From NCBI GenBank assembly GCA_020226215.1, contig CM035226.1, positions 95,628,895 to 95,692,894 on the forward strand: a stretch of DNA of 64,000 nucleotides. The letters run 5' to 3'. Below the pieces are notes generated by a model, which saw only the letters and a list, made by a program, of their open reading frames with translations, made no database searches and was not told the DNA's origin. Position 1 is the stretch's first letter; each line of letters opens with the position of its first letter. Source of the stretch: Sindora glabra. Its lineage: Eukaryota > Streptophyta > Magnoliopsida > Fabales > Fabaceae. Both the position numbers and the translations under genes were made by a program. This document shows positions 1 through 13,059 of the stretch, in pieces.

Positions 1-1154
1 TGGATTATTAGGTTTATTTATAAATTAAGGAATTTATTCTTTATGGACTGTTTACCATCAATAATTGGCTTTAAATATTCTCCTATAAAAATGTTTAATC
101 ATAATATCAGGCATGAAAATCTATCTATATTCATAATTAGTACATAAACACCTAATCTTTTGATTTTTTGAAAAAAAAAACTCCTATATACAATTATGTA
201 TAATGAACTGATTCAATCTACTAAAAAATTTAACTCTTATTCATAATTGATTAAAACCTACACTATTATACGTCTACTGCCTATATTTAAGCACATCTAT
301 GTCTATTCTACTTCACATATATATGTCATTAAACAATTTATCAACTACTATTAAAATAAAACTATATTGCAATATATAAGTGAAGTATATTTTAAATTAC
401 TAATTGTTAACTATTATAATTCTTTCTTTGCAAGTTAACATCACTTATATATACTTATCCAAAAGTAATTAATTATATAATTAATAAAACTAATGCAACC
501 ATGAAAATAAAAATCAATGTATACATTGTAATACCTTAATCAAAATAGAAACCTTAATTACATTAAAATCTAAATTTTCCTTCATCAAACCCTAAATCAT
601 CATGTTTATAAATTCAACCTTGATTCATAATTCTAAAACATTCCAATACTTACATATTATATGAAAAGCAAATGTTAAACTTCAATTGCTAGAGAAATGT
701 TAAAAAATTCTCACAAAACTATCAAATAAATCATAAGAAATAAAACTTACTTTTCACAAAAAAATAACCTATTAAAATAAAAAAGATGTAACAAGGAAGT
801 TCTCGGAAGCGGTAAAAGGTAGTAAAAAGGCTAGAGGAAAGTGGCTAAGGTGGTGGAGGCACAACAACAAAGGGAAAATACATTTACTTGAAATAGGGAG
901 TTAATATCACATGGCTAACATATTCAAAGAATGATGATGAAATTAGCTATAGATATTCTCATCTTAAATTTAAACTTAATAAAACGGTGTGCTTTAATTA
1001 GAAATGAATTTACTGTTTTTGTTTGGTTGCTTAATTCATTGAAATTTTTACAAACATTTAAATTTTTTTCTTGAGAACTTTGAAATTTCATATAAATTTC
1101 CATTAAAAATATTTTTTTATTTTGATATTAATTCTATGAGAAAACCTTGCACGT

Positions 1155-1313
1155 TATTTAGTGAGAGAATTAGTGATGATTAAAGAATGGTCTATCACTA
1201 ATTCTATCATTAAAATTTTATTTTTAATTTTTAAAATTTGGCTAAAAAATTAACTGTGCAACATGTATTTCGTTATTAAAAAGCCATTGCTAAATTGCAA
1301 AATTCTTATAGTG
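1155..1313 (+). mobile_element. CACTA-like transposon right terminus (copy A)
   Basis: The segment ends in TTCTTATAGTG at 1303-1313, the complement of CACTATAAGAA, which fits the 5'-CACTA terminal repeat of En/Spm-type elements. The 150 bases before it contain recurring 'ttagtgatg', 'cactaattc' and 'cattgctaaatt' words, like CACTA subterminal repeats. The matching left end would lie outside the window. The homologous end in copy B (near 12,886) is TTCTTTTAGTG. Since A/B similarity continues past the TAGTG, the insertion predates the duplication. Confidence 0.45.
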
Positions 1314-1539
1314 TTTTCTGATGAAAAAATCTATTTTAGATTTAAGTATATCATTTTTTAATATATTAGGAGAGGTCTAAGTGGATTTTAAAACTAGTAA
1401 AAAGGTTTATATAATTTCATTAAAATCCATAAAAGATCAATGTATTTTTCTCTATATATACATAAATGTAGGCTTTTATCTAACACTGCCTTAAAAAAGG
1501 GTAGCATCAATATTATCTCATCCAATTTTTTTATAAGAT

Positions 1540-2290
1540 AAACTTACATGAATTTATATCTTTATTACATGATTTTATAGTAAACTTATGTGAGATTATA
1601 AATATGTATGCCTTGCTAGAATTTTGATATGAATTGAATGGTAGCCGCCTTGAATACCATTATATTCACAAGTGATAACATAAGTTCTACATTTATATGA
1701 AGCATATGAAAGTATTATGTTAAAGTATAGCTTTATTACCTAATTTAATAGTAAACTTGCATGAGATTATAGGTCATATATATGCTTTGTAAGAATTATA
1801 GTCTGAGTTGTTTGATAGATGCCTTAATATGCCATTATATTTACAAGTGATGATATAAGTTTTGTTTATACATGAAGTATATGGAAGTATTGTGGTAGTG
1901 TATAACTTTATTGTATGATTTTATGATAGATTTGCATAAGGCTATGGGTCATATGCATACCTTGCAAGAATTATGGCCTAACTTGCATGATGATTGACTT
2001 GAATGTTGTTATGTTCAAAAGTTATGCCATAAGTTTTACATGTACATGAAGCATATGAAAATACTGTGTTAAAGTATAAGTTTGTTGCATGATTTTATGA
2101 TAGATTTGCATACGATTATGGTTCAAATAAATGTTTAACTTGCATGATAGCTACAATGGATCTCATTATATTTAGGAGTAATAACATGAAATTTGTATAT
2201 GTGTAAGTATATGGAATTATTGCATTACAATATAACTTTGTTACATAATTTTATGGTAAACTTGCACAAACTATGACAAGTTATAACTTT
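1540..2290. repeat. Degenerate ~175-bp tandem repeats (copy A)
   Basis: Four to five head-to-tail units are marked by a recurring 'aacttgcatgagatt'-like word near 1584, 1753, 1929, 2104 and 2266. Each is followed by 'ttacaagtgatgacataag', 'catgaagtatatggaag' and 'ttgcatgattttatga'-like words. Spacing is about 160-176 bases. Units differ from each other by many substitutions, so the array is old. No coding frame runs through it. Confidence 0.75.
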
Positions 2291-5200
2291 TTATAAAATA
2301 TTGCATGATTTTATAATAGTTAAGGTTGTATAATTTATGTAATGAATTATAAGTATTTTGAAAAAAAATGCATAATTTTATAGAAATTTTGCAGCATTAA
2401 TGCCATTAAATTTATTGTAACTTTTTCATGAAATATTACAATATTTTCATAATAATGATAAGTTGTACCATTTATGTAAGAGCAAATTACTCTACCCTCC
2501 GATCAAGTTTGCGAAAAATATGTAAAACTCACCTTTAGTTTGAAATCCTACATGAATCTCCCTTCAAGCTAAAAAAAGCATTACCCATAAACTTAAGGAA
2601 ACTAATGAAGGTAAGATCTATTAAGTCAAGGGAAAAAGATAATTTTTTACACAATAATCTTGAAAATACCCTATTTCAACCATAATTTTTACCCGTTAAT
2701 TTTTCTTTTATAAATTATGATTTCTACAAGAAAATATTAACTATTAATATAACCACTTGACATGAAATGCATAGGCTACCATTGGGACCTTCTGGTCTAG
2801 TTGTAAACACTTGGTATGGAAAGGCCATATTCCCTTCCCTTCCCTTCTAGATCATTCACTTCTTATGTAATTTAAAAAAGAAAATTCAAAACTTATCAAT
2901 TAGATACTAATTGGATTTGAATAAACTTAATCTCAATGAGATGCATTTGAAATAATTTATATGTAAATTATTGCATTACTCTAGTGAATAACAACTATCA
3001 AAACTCGGATGATTTCTACTAACATAAATTTTTTTGGTGGAGTTTACTTATTTTTTCATAGGCTTTAACCATAAGTCCCCTTCTACCAATATAACTAAGC
3101 TATACAAGATCCTTATGTTCAACATCTAAACTAAAAAAATAGTTAGTTAAATCATAGTGGCCTCCAAACTACTCTATTACAAAATCCTAACTCCATGATC
3201 AATCAATACCCTAAATTTTAAATTATACCTTGTGTTAGCATTAGCAAATCTGTGTAATTAGAAGTGTTTTCTCTTTTCCTAGATTATTGATCAACTACTT
3301 AATAACTCAACAAAGGGTTAGCCTTTCTTAAAGCAAAACAAGTAAAATTATTTTAGCCATAGACAAAATTAAAATAGGACTTTAAATAGCATTATCAAGT
3401 TCTCCGTGCATTATAAACTCGATACATTAAGGTGCAAAACTTGTACCAATGATTATCAAAGTGCAGAATTGCAACTATTCCCAAAATCGCACATTTCCTA
3501 TGCTTACATGTCTATTACAATTCTTAATGGTGATTGTAGATCTAGTTTTTCTATGTGCAAAGACTTATTTCATAGCTTAAGATATCTGCCACTCATCTCT
3601 GCTTAATCTTTAACTTCCAATTGCAAAAACAAGGCCAAAATCTAAAGCTACTCCTAATAGGTTGAAAGTTCCTTAGGTTAATTCTTCCAACTCAAGAATA
3701 ATTCATCTATTAAGGTCATTGAACTAGAAACATCTAACTTATTTGAACCAAATTGCACGAAGAATAAAAACTATGCGAATAGCACAAAGCCATTGCCATT
3801 TCAAATAATGATGAAGGTGCAATGTTAATAAGGATGGATCAAATGTTTGGATAGGGAAGTTCGAATTTAGGTTTTAGTATTTACTATTGACAAAGAGGGG
3901 AGAAAAACAAAATTGACAAGTTTTGCTCCTAACAAGTTATAATGGTTATTTCATTATAATTTTTTTAAAAAAATTACAAATAAGTATAAAGGAATAAAAA
4001 GGAGAATGTTCCTTATTTTTTTATTAAATAGACTAACATATAGGGTTTAAAAATAAAAGAAAGATCTATATAATTTTATACTATAAAGGAAGAGAGCATA
4101 TTTTACTCTTTAACTAAAGAGTTGTGAGTATATGAAACAAATGTATGATTTTAAATGAGCTTTGTAATATTAAACGATTTTATTACAATTAAATTTACTT
4201 GCAATTTTTTTGATAAAATATTATAAATTTATGATAAAAAGTTGCAAATATAAGTTTCTTTTTCAATTAACTTGCAAAAAGAAGGATAGAACTTTAAAGT
4301 ATTCATAGTAAAATTTGTAATATTTTTATAATATTTTAAATTTATATCAAATATATATCAAATCATAAAAATGAAAGAAATGGCAAAAATGGGAGAAAAA
4401 TATGCATACAACCTCCTAATATAAAACTTGTGGGGGGATGAGATTTTCACATTCATGTAATTTTTCTCAACATTAACGCCCCATAAAGATTAATGATTAA
4501 GATTTTGACACACATTTACAAGATGATTGAATCATCCTTACTCTACCTAAATGAATATATAAGGTTTTATTATCTCACATTCCTCTACTTTCTAATTACA
4601 AACTTGATGCTAATATAACTAAAGTCAAATCTCTTCAATAATATATTAAAAAAAGACCAAATTTCTCACCGTTGAATCTAATGTTGGTCAATAATGTATT
4701 TACTGTTCATGGATTTTTTTTACTCCTCCACATAAAGTTAAAAAAAGAAAGAAATACGTTATATTGACGAGGGTTGTGTTTCAATATGTATAAAAAATGT
4801 AAATTTTTATATAAAAATTTACATTTTTCCAAAAATTTCAAAAATGTTATAAATATTACACGTAATAAATATAAAAAATTTACAACTTTATTATTTAAAG
4901 TTATATAAAAAAAATCTTCAAAATTTTCTTCTTTCTGTATAAAACATAATTTTTAACAAATAATTTTGGAAAATATGAATATTTTTTATGATATTTATAA
5001 AAGCATTATCAAATGTGATTTTTTTTGGGAAAACACAAAGGGTAACTCGTAGTACAATTATTAAAATTAGAGTTTTATTTAATTTAGTGGTAAGCGCAAA
5101 ATTTTTATATTAGTAAATAATGAGATAATATGTTATTATAGAGTTAATATTTTTTCCAGCAATGAGAATGTTTCAACATTTGTAAACGAATGTTGATATA

Positions 5201-5732
5201 AAATTAATTTATATAATAATAAATTAAATTCAAATTCATATTAATTTAATAATTACTTAGGTTGTATATTAATATTATTTAGGAAAATGAATTATTATCT
5301 ACTTATATTATTTAGGGAAGCGAGTTATTATTTATAGCTTGTATATTATTGATTTATACTAGTAACAAGTTTTAATTAGAATATAAAGAAAAATGAGTTA
5401 GCAAAACCTTATATATTCATTTCATTTAAGTAGAATATTGATGATTCAACTACTTTTTAAATGGGTCAAAATTTTAACTGTTAATGTTTATGTCCAAAAA
5501 AAACTTGTCCGAGCATGGAATTCTCGCCTTATTTATATTTATGTAGCAGAAGTAATGAATTATTTTCTATGTTCTTTTTTTGGGAAGATTACAGTGATTT
5601 CAGGAATTTTTAAATTTTGAGTATGTGGATAATTTTCTTCCGTTAAATGAAATTATCAAAAATTTAAATAAACTTAAAATTATGACACAACACCTAAAAT
5701 TTAAAAATCCCTAGGTACATCAGAATTTCCCT

Positions 5733-6159
5733 CCTTTTTTCTAAAACGTGAATCTCCTCTGTGCTGACCAAAAGGGGCGTACATCAGACCCAACAGCCTA
5801 CGATTTATCCTTTAGCCAATGTGGTTCTCTCATCAACGCTAACCCAGCAAAGATGGCCCAACTTATCGTCCGTGACTGGAAATTTGGTTGTGTCTCAATT
5901 AGCCCTGTGCAAGATCACGTGGGTTTTCGCCGACCTTCTCTCTGCACACCCAGCTTGTAATACGCAATCATTAACCTAGATGAATTTAATTTATCATTTA
6001 AAAATAAAATTTTAAAATAAAAAATTATGAATAAATTTATTAACAAGTTTAAAATAGTTGTAGATTCCCACATCTTTTACTTTTGAAACGGCTGAAAATA
6101 AGATTTTATTTTATTTTTTAAATAATTTCTTTTAAATAATGTTTGGACTCAAATATTTA
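5733..6159 (+). repeat. Promoter-like direct repeat, unit 1
   Basis: This is the first unit of a pair offset by exactly 536 bases from 6,269-6,680. I count only about seven substitutions and one ~13-base indel in roughly 400 bases. The first 230 bases are GC-richer than anything nearby. They carry a CCAAT box (agCCAATgtgg near 5816), a GGCCCA site-II-type word near 5855 and a G-box (atCACGTGgg near 5917). The rest is AT-rich. Overlapping 70-72-codon frames in the unit are conserved only because the DNA is duplicated. Confidence 0.85.
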
Positions 6160-6268
6160 TGGAAAGATTATATTTTTTTAATTTTATTTAATAATTTATA
6201 TTTTATTACATCGTTCGGGACACTAAACTCCTACTCCTACTCGTACTCGTAGGATCCTTAACAAGCAC

Positions 6269-6680
6269 CCTTTTTTCTAAAACGTGAATCTCCTCTGTGC
6301 TAACCAAAAGGGTCGTACATCAGACCCAACGACCTACGATTTATCCTTTAGCCAATGTGGTTCTGTCATCAACGCTAACCCAGCAAAGATGGCCCAACTT
6401 ATCGTCCGTGACTGGAAATTTGGTTGTGTCTCAATTAGCCCTGTGCAAGATCACGTGGGTTTTCGCCGACCTTCTCTCTGCACACCCAGCTTGTAATACG
6501 CAATCATTAACCTAGATGAATTTAATTTATCATTTAAAAATAAAATTTTAAAATAAAAAATTGTGAATAAATTTATTAACAAGTTTAAAATAGTTGTAGA
6601 TTCCCACATCTTTTACTTTTGAAACGGCTGAAAAAAAGATTTTATTTTATTTTTTAAATAATGTTTGGATTCAAATATTC
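6269..6680 (+). repeat. Promoter-like direct repeat, unit 2
   Basis: This is the second unit of the pair and keeps the CCAAT, GGCCCA and G-box words at the same relative positions. It lacks about 13 bases near its 3' end compared with unit 1. The ~110-base spacer (6,160-6,268) includes a small 'ctactc/gtactc' run. The pair is much more alike than the surrounding A/B duplication, so it duplicated later. Confidence 0.85.
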
Positions 6681-7171
6681 AAGGAGAGGCTTCATTTTAT
6701 TTATAATTGCTGTTTTAATTATATTTGTGTCTTTATATATGAAATCCATTAAATTGATCAAGGTTTTTACTATAATCCATCTCATTTATTCAATAAAATT
6801 ATGAAATGAATTAAAATTTGATTATAAACGAAACCATAGCGAAGTGAAGGAGATTTAGAGTGAAATATATTTTTTAAAGGAAGAAAGGGGAGTGAAAATT
6901 GAAGATGATAGGTTTATCAAGATTGAAAATTTATTGTCAACGTTTCTCCTTTTTGTCTGCCATTTATTTTAGTTGCCATGATAAGGCGCGGATAATTATT
7001 TCAGCAGTCAGTATAACAAGAATATTATATTTTTACTCTTTTGCTTTTACTCAATCGTACTGTCACCTAAAGGAAAAATCCATTCTACCCCACACCACTT
7101 ATTTAAGACTGCAGCAAATTCACATCCACATTTAAATGTACCCTGGATCTATTCGTATACTTTAATTTCCC

Positions 7172-10100
7172 TTGGCCATTCAATTTATGATTTTGTTGAT
7201 AGTGATTTTTTTAATAGATTTTTAGAATTTTTACTTTTGAATAATTTTATAATATATGATTAATATAATAACATATAGTGTATTATTAAATTTAATTATT
7301 AATAATGTATAAATTTTAATTAAAATAAATTTATTATATAATTAAATTTTTATAATATATTAAAATCTCTTCCTTCATTTTTATATCGAGTAGGCCCTAC
7401 ATTTTTTTATTGAGATTCAGCCAATACAAGGAGAGAGATACTTCGAGACTACCATACATTATGAGAGGGCTATGCATTTTGTTGGAGCACATGAATGTGA
7501 GAAGAAATACCTTTGAGATGTTTATTGGAGAGTGGCTCCATTGTAATCCTACTTTTGGACCATAATCTCCTTGTACAATTTCAACCCTTTATGTAGCACG
7601 TAGTAATGTAATTTGTTGATAGCATTTTAATCAAGTGATATTTAATATTCACTAAATATTTGGCCTTTTATTAGATTTTGGCTTCGATTTTAATTTTTCA
7701 TATGTATAAGTCTGGTGAATTAATTATAGCTACTATGACATAAAAAAAAATCAATTTTTTATTTTATTTCCACCTAGTTAGAATTTTATTTAAATAATAT
7801 GTATGTTATTAAATATAAATGAAATCATAACAATAAACTGAATTTAGCTAGTTTTGTGTACTTTTGATCTAATGTGCGCATGTAAGCGGGGTTGCGCTCA
7901 CAATATTGGAATTATCAATATTAGCAAAATATTGGTCAACAACAAGAAATTTTTAAGCATTAATATTGTATTTATATCTTAATTTTAATCTAAAACTAAG
8001 AAATTGATTACTTGATTAAGCTTTAAACTTGTTGCGTATGTGTATACTTCGATTAGCATTTTTATGAAAGACCATAATTATTAATATTCTATCGTAAAAT
8101 AATGACTTATAACTTAAAAGAAAAAGCAAAAGGATGCAATATGTAAATGCATGCCACAAACTATTATTATAAAGAAATTGATTGAATCAATTACAGATGT
8201 CAATAATGGTAATATATAGTATTCTCGTTCTATTATTCTCACATTTTCATTTATTTTTCTCACAAATAAATGAGGATTAAATTTCTAATTCTTATTTTCA
8301 TATGAAGAAATATGTTCTCTCTCTCTCTATCTAAATTAAATGTAAAAGTGATTTTTAATCAATAAAATTATACTAAGTAGCGAATTACAAATGAGTACGT
8401 CAATTTTTTAATAATAGATAAGTAATGTTAAAATTAATCAAATCGTTTGCACGTAAGTAGATAAATTATATGAATATACACAATATTTAATTTTTATTTG
8501 TAAAAGTGGTATCGATTACATTACTAAATTTCATAATTAGTTTTATTTTTATTTTTATTATAATTATTCATCCTTCTTTTTATTTGTAATGATAAAATAA
8601 ATAAATAATATTAAATTTGACTGTTAAATTTTATCTTAATAATATCAAATACATGTCTAATTTTTTTGTTATATTCTTTCTTTTGATCATTTTTTTCAGT
8701 GTTATATGTGAAAGGAAGGATGAATTATTATAATAAAAATAAATTATTGATAATATTAATTATAAAATTTGAAAGATATAATATTCACTATTTTTATAAA
8801 TAAAGGACTAAATTGGAATTTCACAATTATTGCATTGCATGACAAACTGAAAAAAAATAAAAACAAAAATTGTTGGCCAAGTGAATCCGAGCACTAAAAT
8901 GTTTATATATTTGGATTAAATGCGGTGGGGGAGATAAGATCTGTGGTTAAGTGGGGATCAATATGTGTTAACGAGTAAAATTTAAAATTAATAAATATTT
9001 TAAATGACACGTACATTTGAGCATGAAATTTTAAAAAAATATATATTTAAGTTCATTTATTTCATAAAAATATTTTTTAAGAAAATATCATTTATATATA
9101 TTAATTAAAGAGTAATATATGATTTGTATTAATACTTAAAAATAATATTTAAAATTATGATGATAGAAAAATTACTTTCTTTTAAATTTTAATAGTTAAT
9201 ATTGAGTAAATAAAATACTCCTTTTTATATTAATATTTTGTAATTATATTTTTTTTAAAATATTTTTCATCAAAATAAATAAACTTCACATGCATTGAAA
9301 ATTTGATTCTGCCTTTGGTTAAATGCTGGGAACGGCATCTTGAATATACTTCAATGATTAACAAATAAACATAATCATGAATGGCCATCCAACCTTCAAA
9401 CCTTAAAAATAAGACTTCGAAGTTCGAACAAATAATACTACGTACGCATTCAATCCACTCTACACAAGTCTTTTAAATTTAATTTATTATCCATATAAAT
9501 TAATTTTTTATTATTTTATTTATATATTATTATATTATTAAAAATTATTAAAAAAATTTATTGTTAACAAAAATTTTAATTATTATTATTTTTAATAAGA
9601 TATTAATTTTTTATTCATTAATGATATAAAAACTTTTACACTAATAATGATAATAATTAAGCTCATTTAATGTAAAATTAAATGAATATTTTTAATCTCC
9701 ATAAACATTATTTTTTTCATTCTTATTTTTATATAATATTTTTTATTAATTTTATTCTTATAAAATATTAATTTATCTAATAAAGGAATGAAATTAATTT
9801 TCATATAGATAATAATAGAAAATTAAATTAAAGAAGTTAATATTTTATAATAATAAAATTAATATAAAATATTTTATAAAAATAAAAGTGAAAAAAATAA
9901 ATTTTACATGTGTAAAAAGAGAGATTACTCTAAAACTAATGAACATAAGAAAATTCTGGTAAAAATATGTGCCCAACTAGCATTCTTTATTCCCCAAAAC
10001 GTGTTCTATTGGTTTTCCTAACAACCAAATTATATGATCAAATGAATTTATTACATCTGTTTCACACTTAGTGATTTATCATATTTATAATTTATTATTA

Positions 10101-11190
10101 AATAATAACAAATTTAATAATTATAGCGAAGAATTACAAAATGCATGGGTACTTTGAATCTCAAGTTTTTTCATTTTAAAACCTGATTAGGTGACCTCAA
10201 AGTAATTAATTACAATAAACAAAACATTGAATAGATTATCTTAATTAAGCCATATCATGAAACAAGTGGAAGCATGAAATAAATTATTGGGGTTAGGTAG
10301 GTAGAAGGTTCTAGTCAAGAAGACAGTTCAAGGAACCAATCCACGCCATTACTTTCCTCCCAAGAGGACTTTGAAATGCAAAAATGCTTATATATAATGT
10401 GGTCAAAACTAAATCCCCAGCACAGATCATATAAGATTTAAGTTCCGATTATATAAAATAAATTATATAATTAGAGTATATATTATGATTGAAATTTTCA
10501 AATGAATTATATAGCTTTTTAAAAAGCTTTCCATATACATTAAATTTTATCTATAAACTATCTACTCAGTTGAGGAGTGAAAAAGAGCGAATAAAATAGA
10601 ATTAAGATGAATTTTAAATTCTCAAAATTAAAAAATATTTTTAAATCTTTTCTCTCTCACAATTCTCTTTCACATATCATTTTAAAAAAAATTAAAATTA
10701 AAAAAATCCTTTTATGTTCGTATTTATATTTTGATATATCATTTTTTAATTTTTATTTGACAATATTAAACTATATTTATTATACTTGTAAATAGTGATA
10801 ATATATATTATCTTTCATACTTTTTATGATTTTATCCAAGGTACTCACTGAATTTTATATTCTTAAATTGATATATTGTAATTTTTTCTATTAGTTTGCT
10901 ATACATGCATCCACACATAAATATCGGTATGTTCACACATGCATATGTGGGTTTATATATGTGTTGGTCTTATACCCCTATAAAATTTTAAACTTTTAAT
11001 GCACAAAGGGAAAAGAAAATTTAGATATATTAAATAGTTATTTTAATTAAAGTGATTTGTTTATTTTAGTTCTTATACTTTTAGGATTGAAAGTTTAAGT
11101 TTTAAATAAGGGAAAAATTTGTTAGTCAAACTAGTTTCAAATAGAAATTTTAGGCAAATGAGGATTAAAATAATTAGATATGCAAAAAAT
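7172..11190. repeat. Duplicated block, copy A, right module
   Basis: The segment is collinear with 17,565-21,745 in copy B, and its portion from about 8,065 is collinear with 24,325-27,507 in copy C. Words shared by all three include 'gcaaaaggatgcaatatg' near 8,128, a GATAAGATCTGTGGTTAAG block near 8,933, 'cttcgaagttcgaacaaa' near 9,414 and 'atgtgcccaactagcattc' near 9,967. Copies A and C also share a less AT-rich stretch at about 10,290-10,430 ('cctcccaagaggact', 'tcccc agcac', TATA-like words). No coding frame is conserved among the copies. Confidence 0.85.
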
Positions 11191-11530
11191 GAAAATTTGT
11201 TAACCAATTTCTTTGTTTTTTGAAAATCTTCAAGCATGTTTTCTCTTATCAATTAGCAAATTTCATTATAGCATTTCTCTGAAAGGTTGTAGTTTGATTT
11301 TACAATCAATAATCTAATTGCCACAAATACCACAGTGTGGTTACTACAACTTTCATACAATGGTTGTTATGCATTGGCTAACATACCGTAAAATCTTTGA
11401 GCATTGGAATTATGAGGTTTTTCTACATTTATATCAAAAAAATTTCCAAAATTCTTGCAAGCAGCATCCATTATCATTATCTTGTACCTGTTACTTAATG
11501 CTTCAAAACCACTACTTGTCTCCTTTGACT
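11191..11530. other. Junction between copies A and B
   Basis: Similarity to copy C ends near 11,190, and the part matching the window's left edge begins at 11,531. The bases between are probably the left end of block B, whose counterpart in A lies outside the window. The 74-codon frame at 11,318-11,542 has no recognisable motif. Confidence 0.4.
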
Positions 11531-12734
11531 CTAGATTGTTAGGTCCATCTTTAAATCAAGGCATTTGTTCTCTATGGGATGTCCACTATCAATAATTAAG
11601 TTTAAACATCATTGATAAAGATGAACAACCATAACATTAAGTACATAAATCTTCCCACATTTACACTTAACACATAAACATTTTATCTTCTAATTTTTCA
11701 AAAACATCTCTTGTGTACAAGCATGTGCAATAAACTCATTCACCTTGTTAATGAGTGCAACTCTTATTCACAATTGATTAAGACCTACCCTTTTGTACAT
11801 CCATTACCTATGATCAAGCATATTCATATCTATTCTACATTGCATATATATGCCCTCCCATAATTCATCAATTATTCTTCAAATAAAACTATGTTGCAAT
11901 GTATGAGTGAAGTACATTTTTAAATTACTGAATTGTTAACTATTATAATTCTTCCTTTACGATAAAACATCACTTATATATACACACACTTATCCCAAAG
12001 TAGATTAATTAGAAAATTAAAAAAATTAATGCAATCATGAAAATAAAAATCCATTATACATTGTAATACCTTAATTAACTTTGAATCATAAAGTATCAAA
12101 TTAAATCAAAATAGAAACCCCTATTACATAAAAACCTAAATATCCCTTCATTAGACCCTAAATCATCAAGTTTATATATTCAACCCTTTTTTAGAGTTCT
12201 AAAACATTCCAATATTTATACAATATATGAAAAGCATATGTTAAACTTCAAATACTAGAGAAATCAAAAAATTCTTCGCAAAATTTCAAACAAACCTAAA
12301 GTCATAAAACTTACCTTTCATTAAAAAAAAAATAATTGATTAGAAGATAAATGACACAACAAGGAAGCTCCCAAAAGTAGTGGGGAGGCCACATGAGGGT
12401 AGTAAAGGTGGCAAACATTTAAAGGAGATAATATGCTTCTTGCTAAAATAGGGAGTTGATGTTGTGTGGCTATTATATTCAAAAGAATAGCAATAGACAT
12501 TTTCATCATAAATTTGAACTTAATAAGATAGTGCACTTTAATTGATGATGAATTTATTGTTAGATTATTTTTATTCCATCGCTTAAGTCATCATAATTTT
12601 TTGCAAAAATTTAGATTTTCCATCAAACGATTTTCAAAATTTCATATAGATTTTCCTTACTAAATCCACCAATAAATTAAAAAATATTTTTTTATTCTGA
12701 TGCTAATTACATGAATAAACCTTACACATTATCT

Positions 12735-12886
12735 AATAACAAAATTAGTGACAACTAGGGAATGGTATGTCACTAATTCCATCGTTAAAACTTATATTTA
12801 TTTTAATTTTTGAAATTGAGTTAGAAATTAATTTTCCATCATTAAAAATCCATTGCTAAATTGTAAAATTCTTTTAGTGTTTTTTG
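12735..12886 (+). mobile_element. CACTA-like transposon right terminus (copy B)
   Basis: The segment ends in TTCTTTTAGTG and carries the same 'gtgacaactagg', 'cactaattcc' and 'ccattgctaaatt' subterminal words as the copy A end. It is more decayed in the final bases than the A copy. Confidence 0.4.
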
Positions 12887-13059
12887 ATGAAATATTTAAT
12901 TCTAGATCAAAGTATATCATTTTTTAATATTTTAGGAGAGGTTTAATTAGGTTTTGAAACTAGTATGGAGGTTTATATAATTTCATTAAAAGTCATAATA
13001 TGTCATTGTATTTTTCTCTATATATACATATATGTGGGATTTTATCTAGCACTGCCTTT

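Larger units (their letters stand above)
1..4905. repeat. Duplicated block, copy A, left module
   Basis: This stretch aligns in order, over its whole length, with 11,531-16,540. Shared landmarks include a run beginning near 230 and 11,760 (an 'aactcttattca' phrase), the region near 790 and 12,350 ('acaaggaag'), the CACTA-like end near 1,313, the tandem repeats at 1.5-2.3 kb and the AT-rich tail near 4,800. By eye the copies are clearly diverged, with many substitutions and small indels. No open frame longer than about 70 codons is found and none is shared with copy B, so I see no gene. The left edge is cut by the window start. Confidence 0.85.
4906..7171. other. Copy A-private interval, no gene recognised
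   Basis: Similarity between copies A and B stops near 4,905/16,540 and resumes at 'ttggccatt' near 7,172/17,565. In B the gap is filled by a LINE fragment. In A it holds AT-rich sequence plus the paired modules listed separately. Short frames at 5,438-5,620 and 6,899-7,135 show no recognisable protein features, so I do not call them genes. Confidence 0.6.

Noticed and set aside
3406..3606. 66-codon frame in copy A left module
   Set aside because: The homologous stretch in copy B is interrupted and no protein family is suggested.
5748..6515. Paired 70-72-codon frames in both promoter-like repeats
   Set aside because: Two overlapping frames are open at once, and conservation is fully explained by recent DNA duplication. 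There are no motifs and the frames stop inside the unit.
9410..9435. 'aagttcgaac' resembling a tRNA B-box, present in the A, B and C copies
   Set aside because: No A-box, cloverleaf or downstream T run is present, and the CC of the B-box consensus is missing.
12321..12536. 71-codon minus-strand frame in copy B
   Set aside because: Not open in the copy A counterpart and carries no motif.
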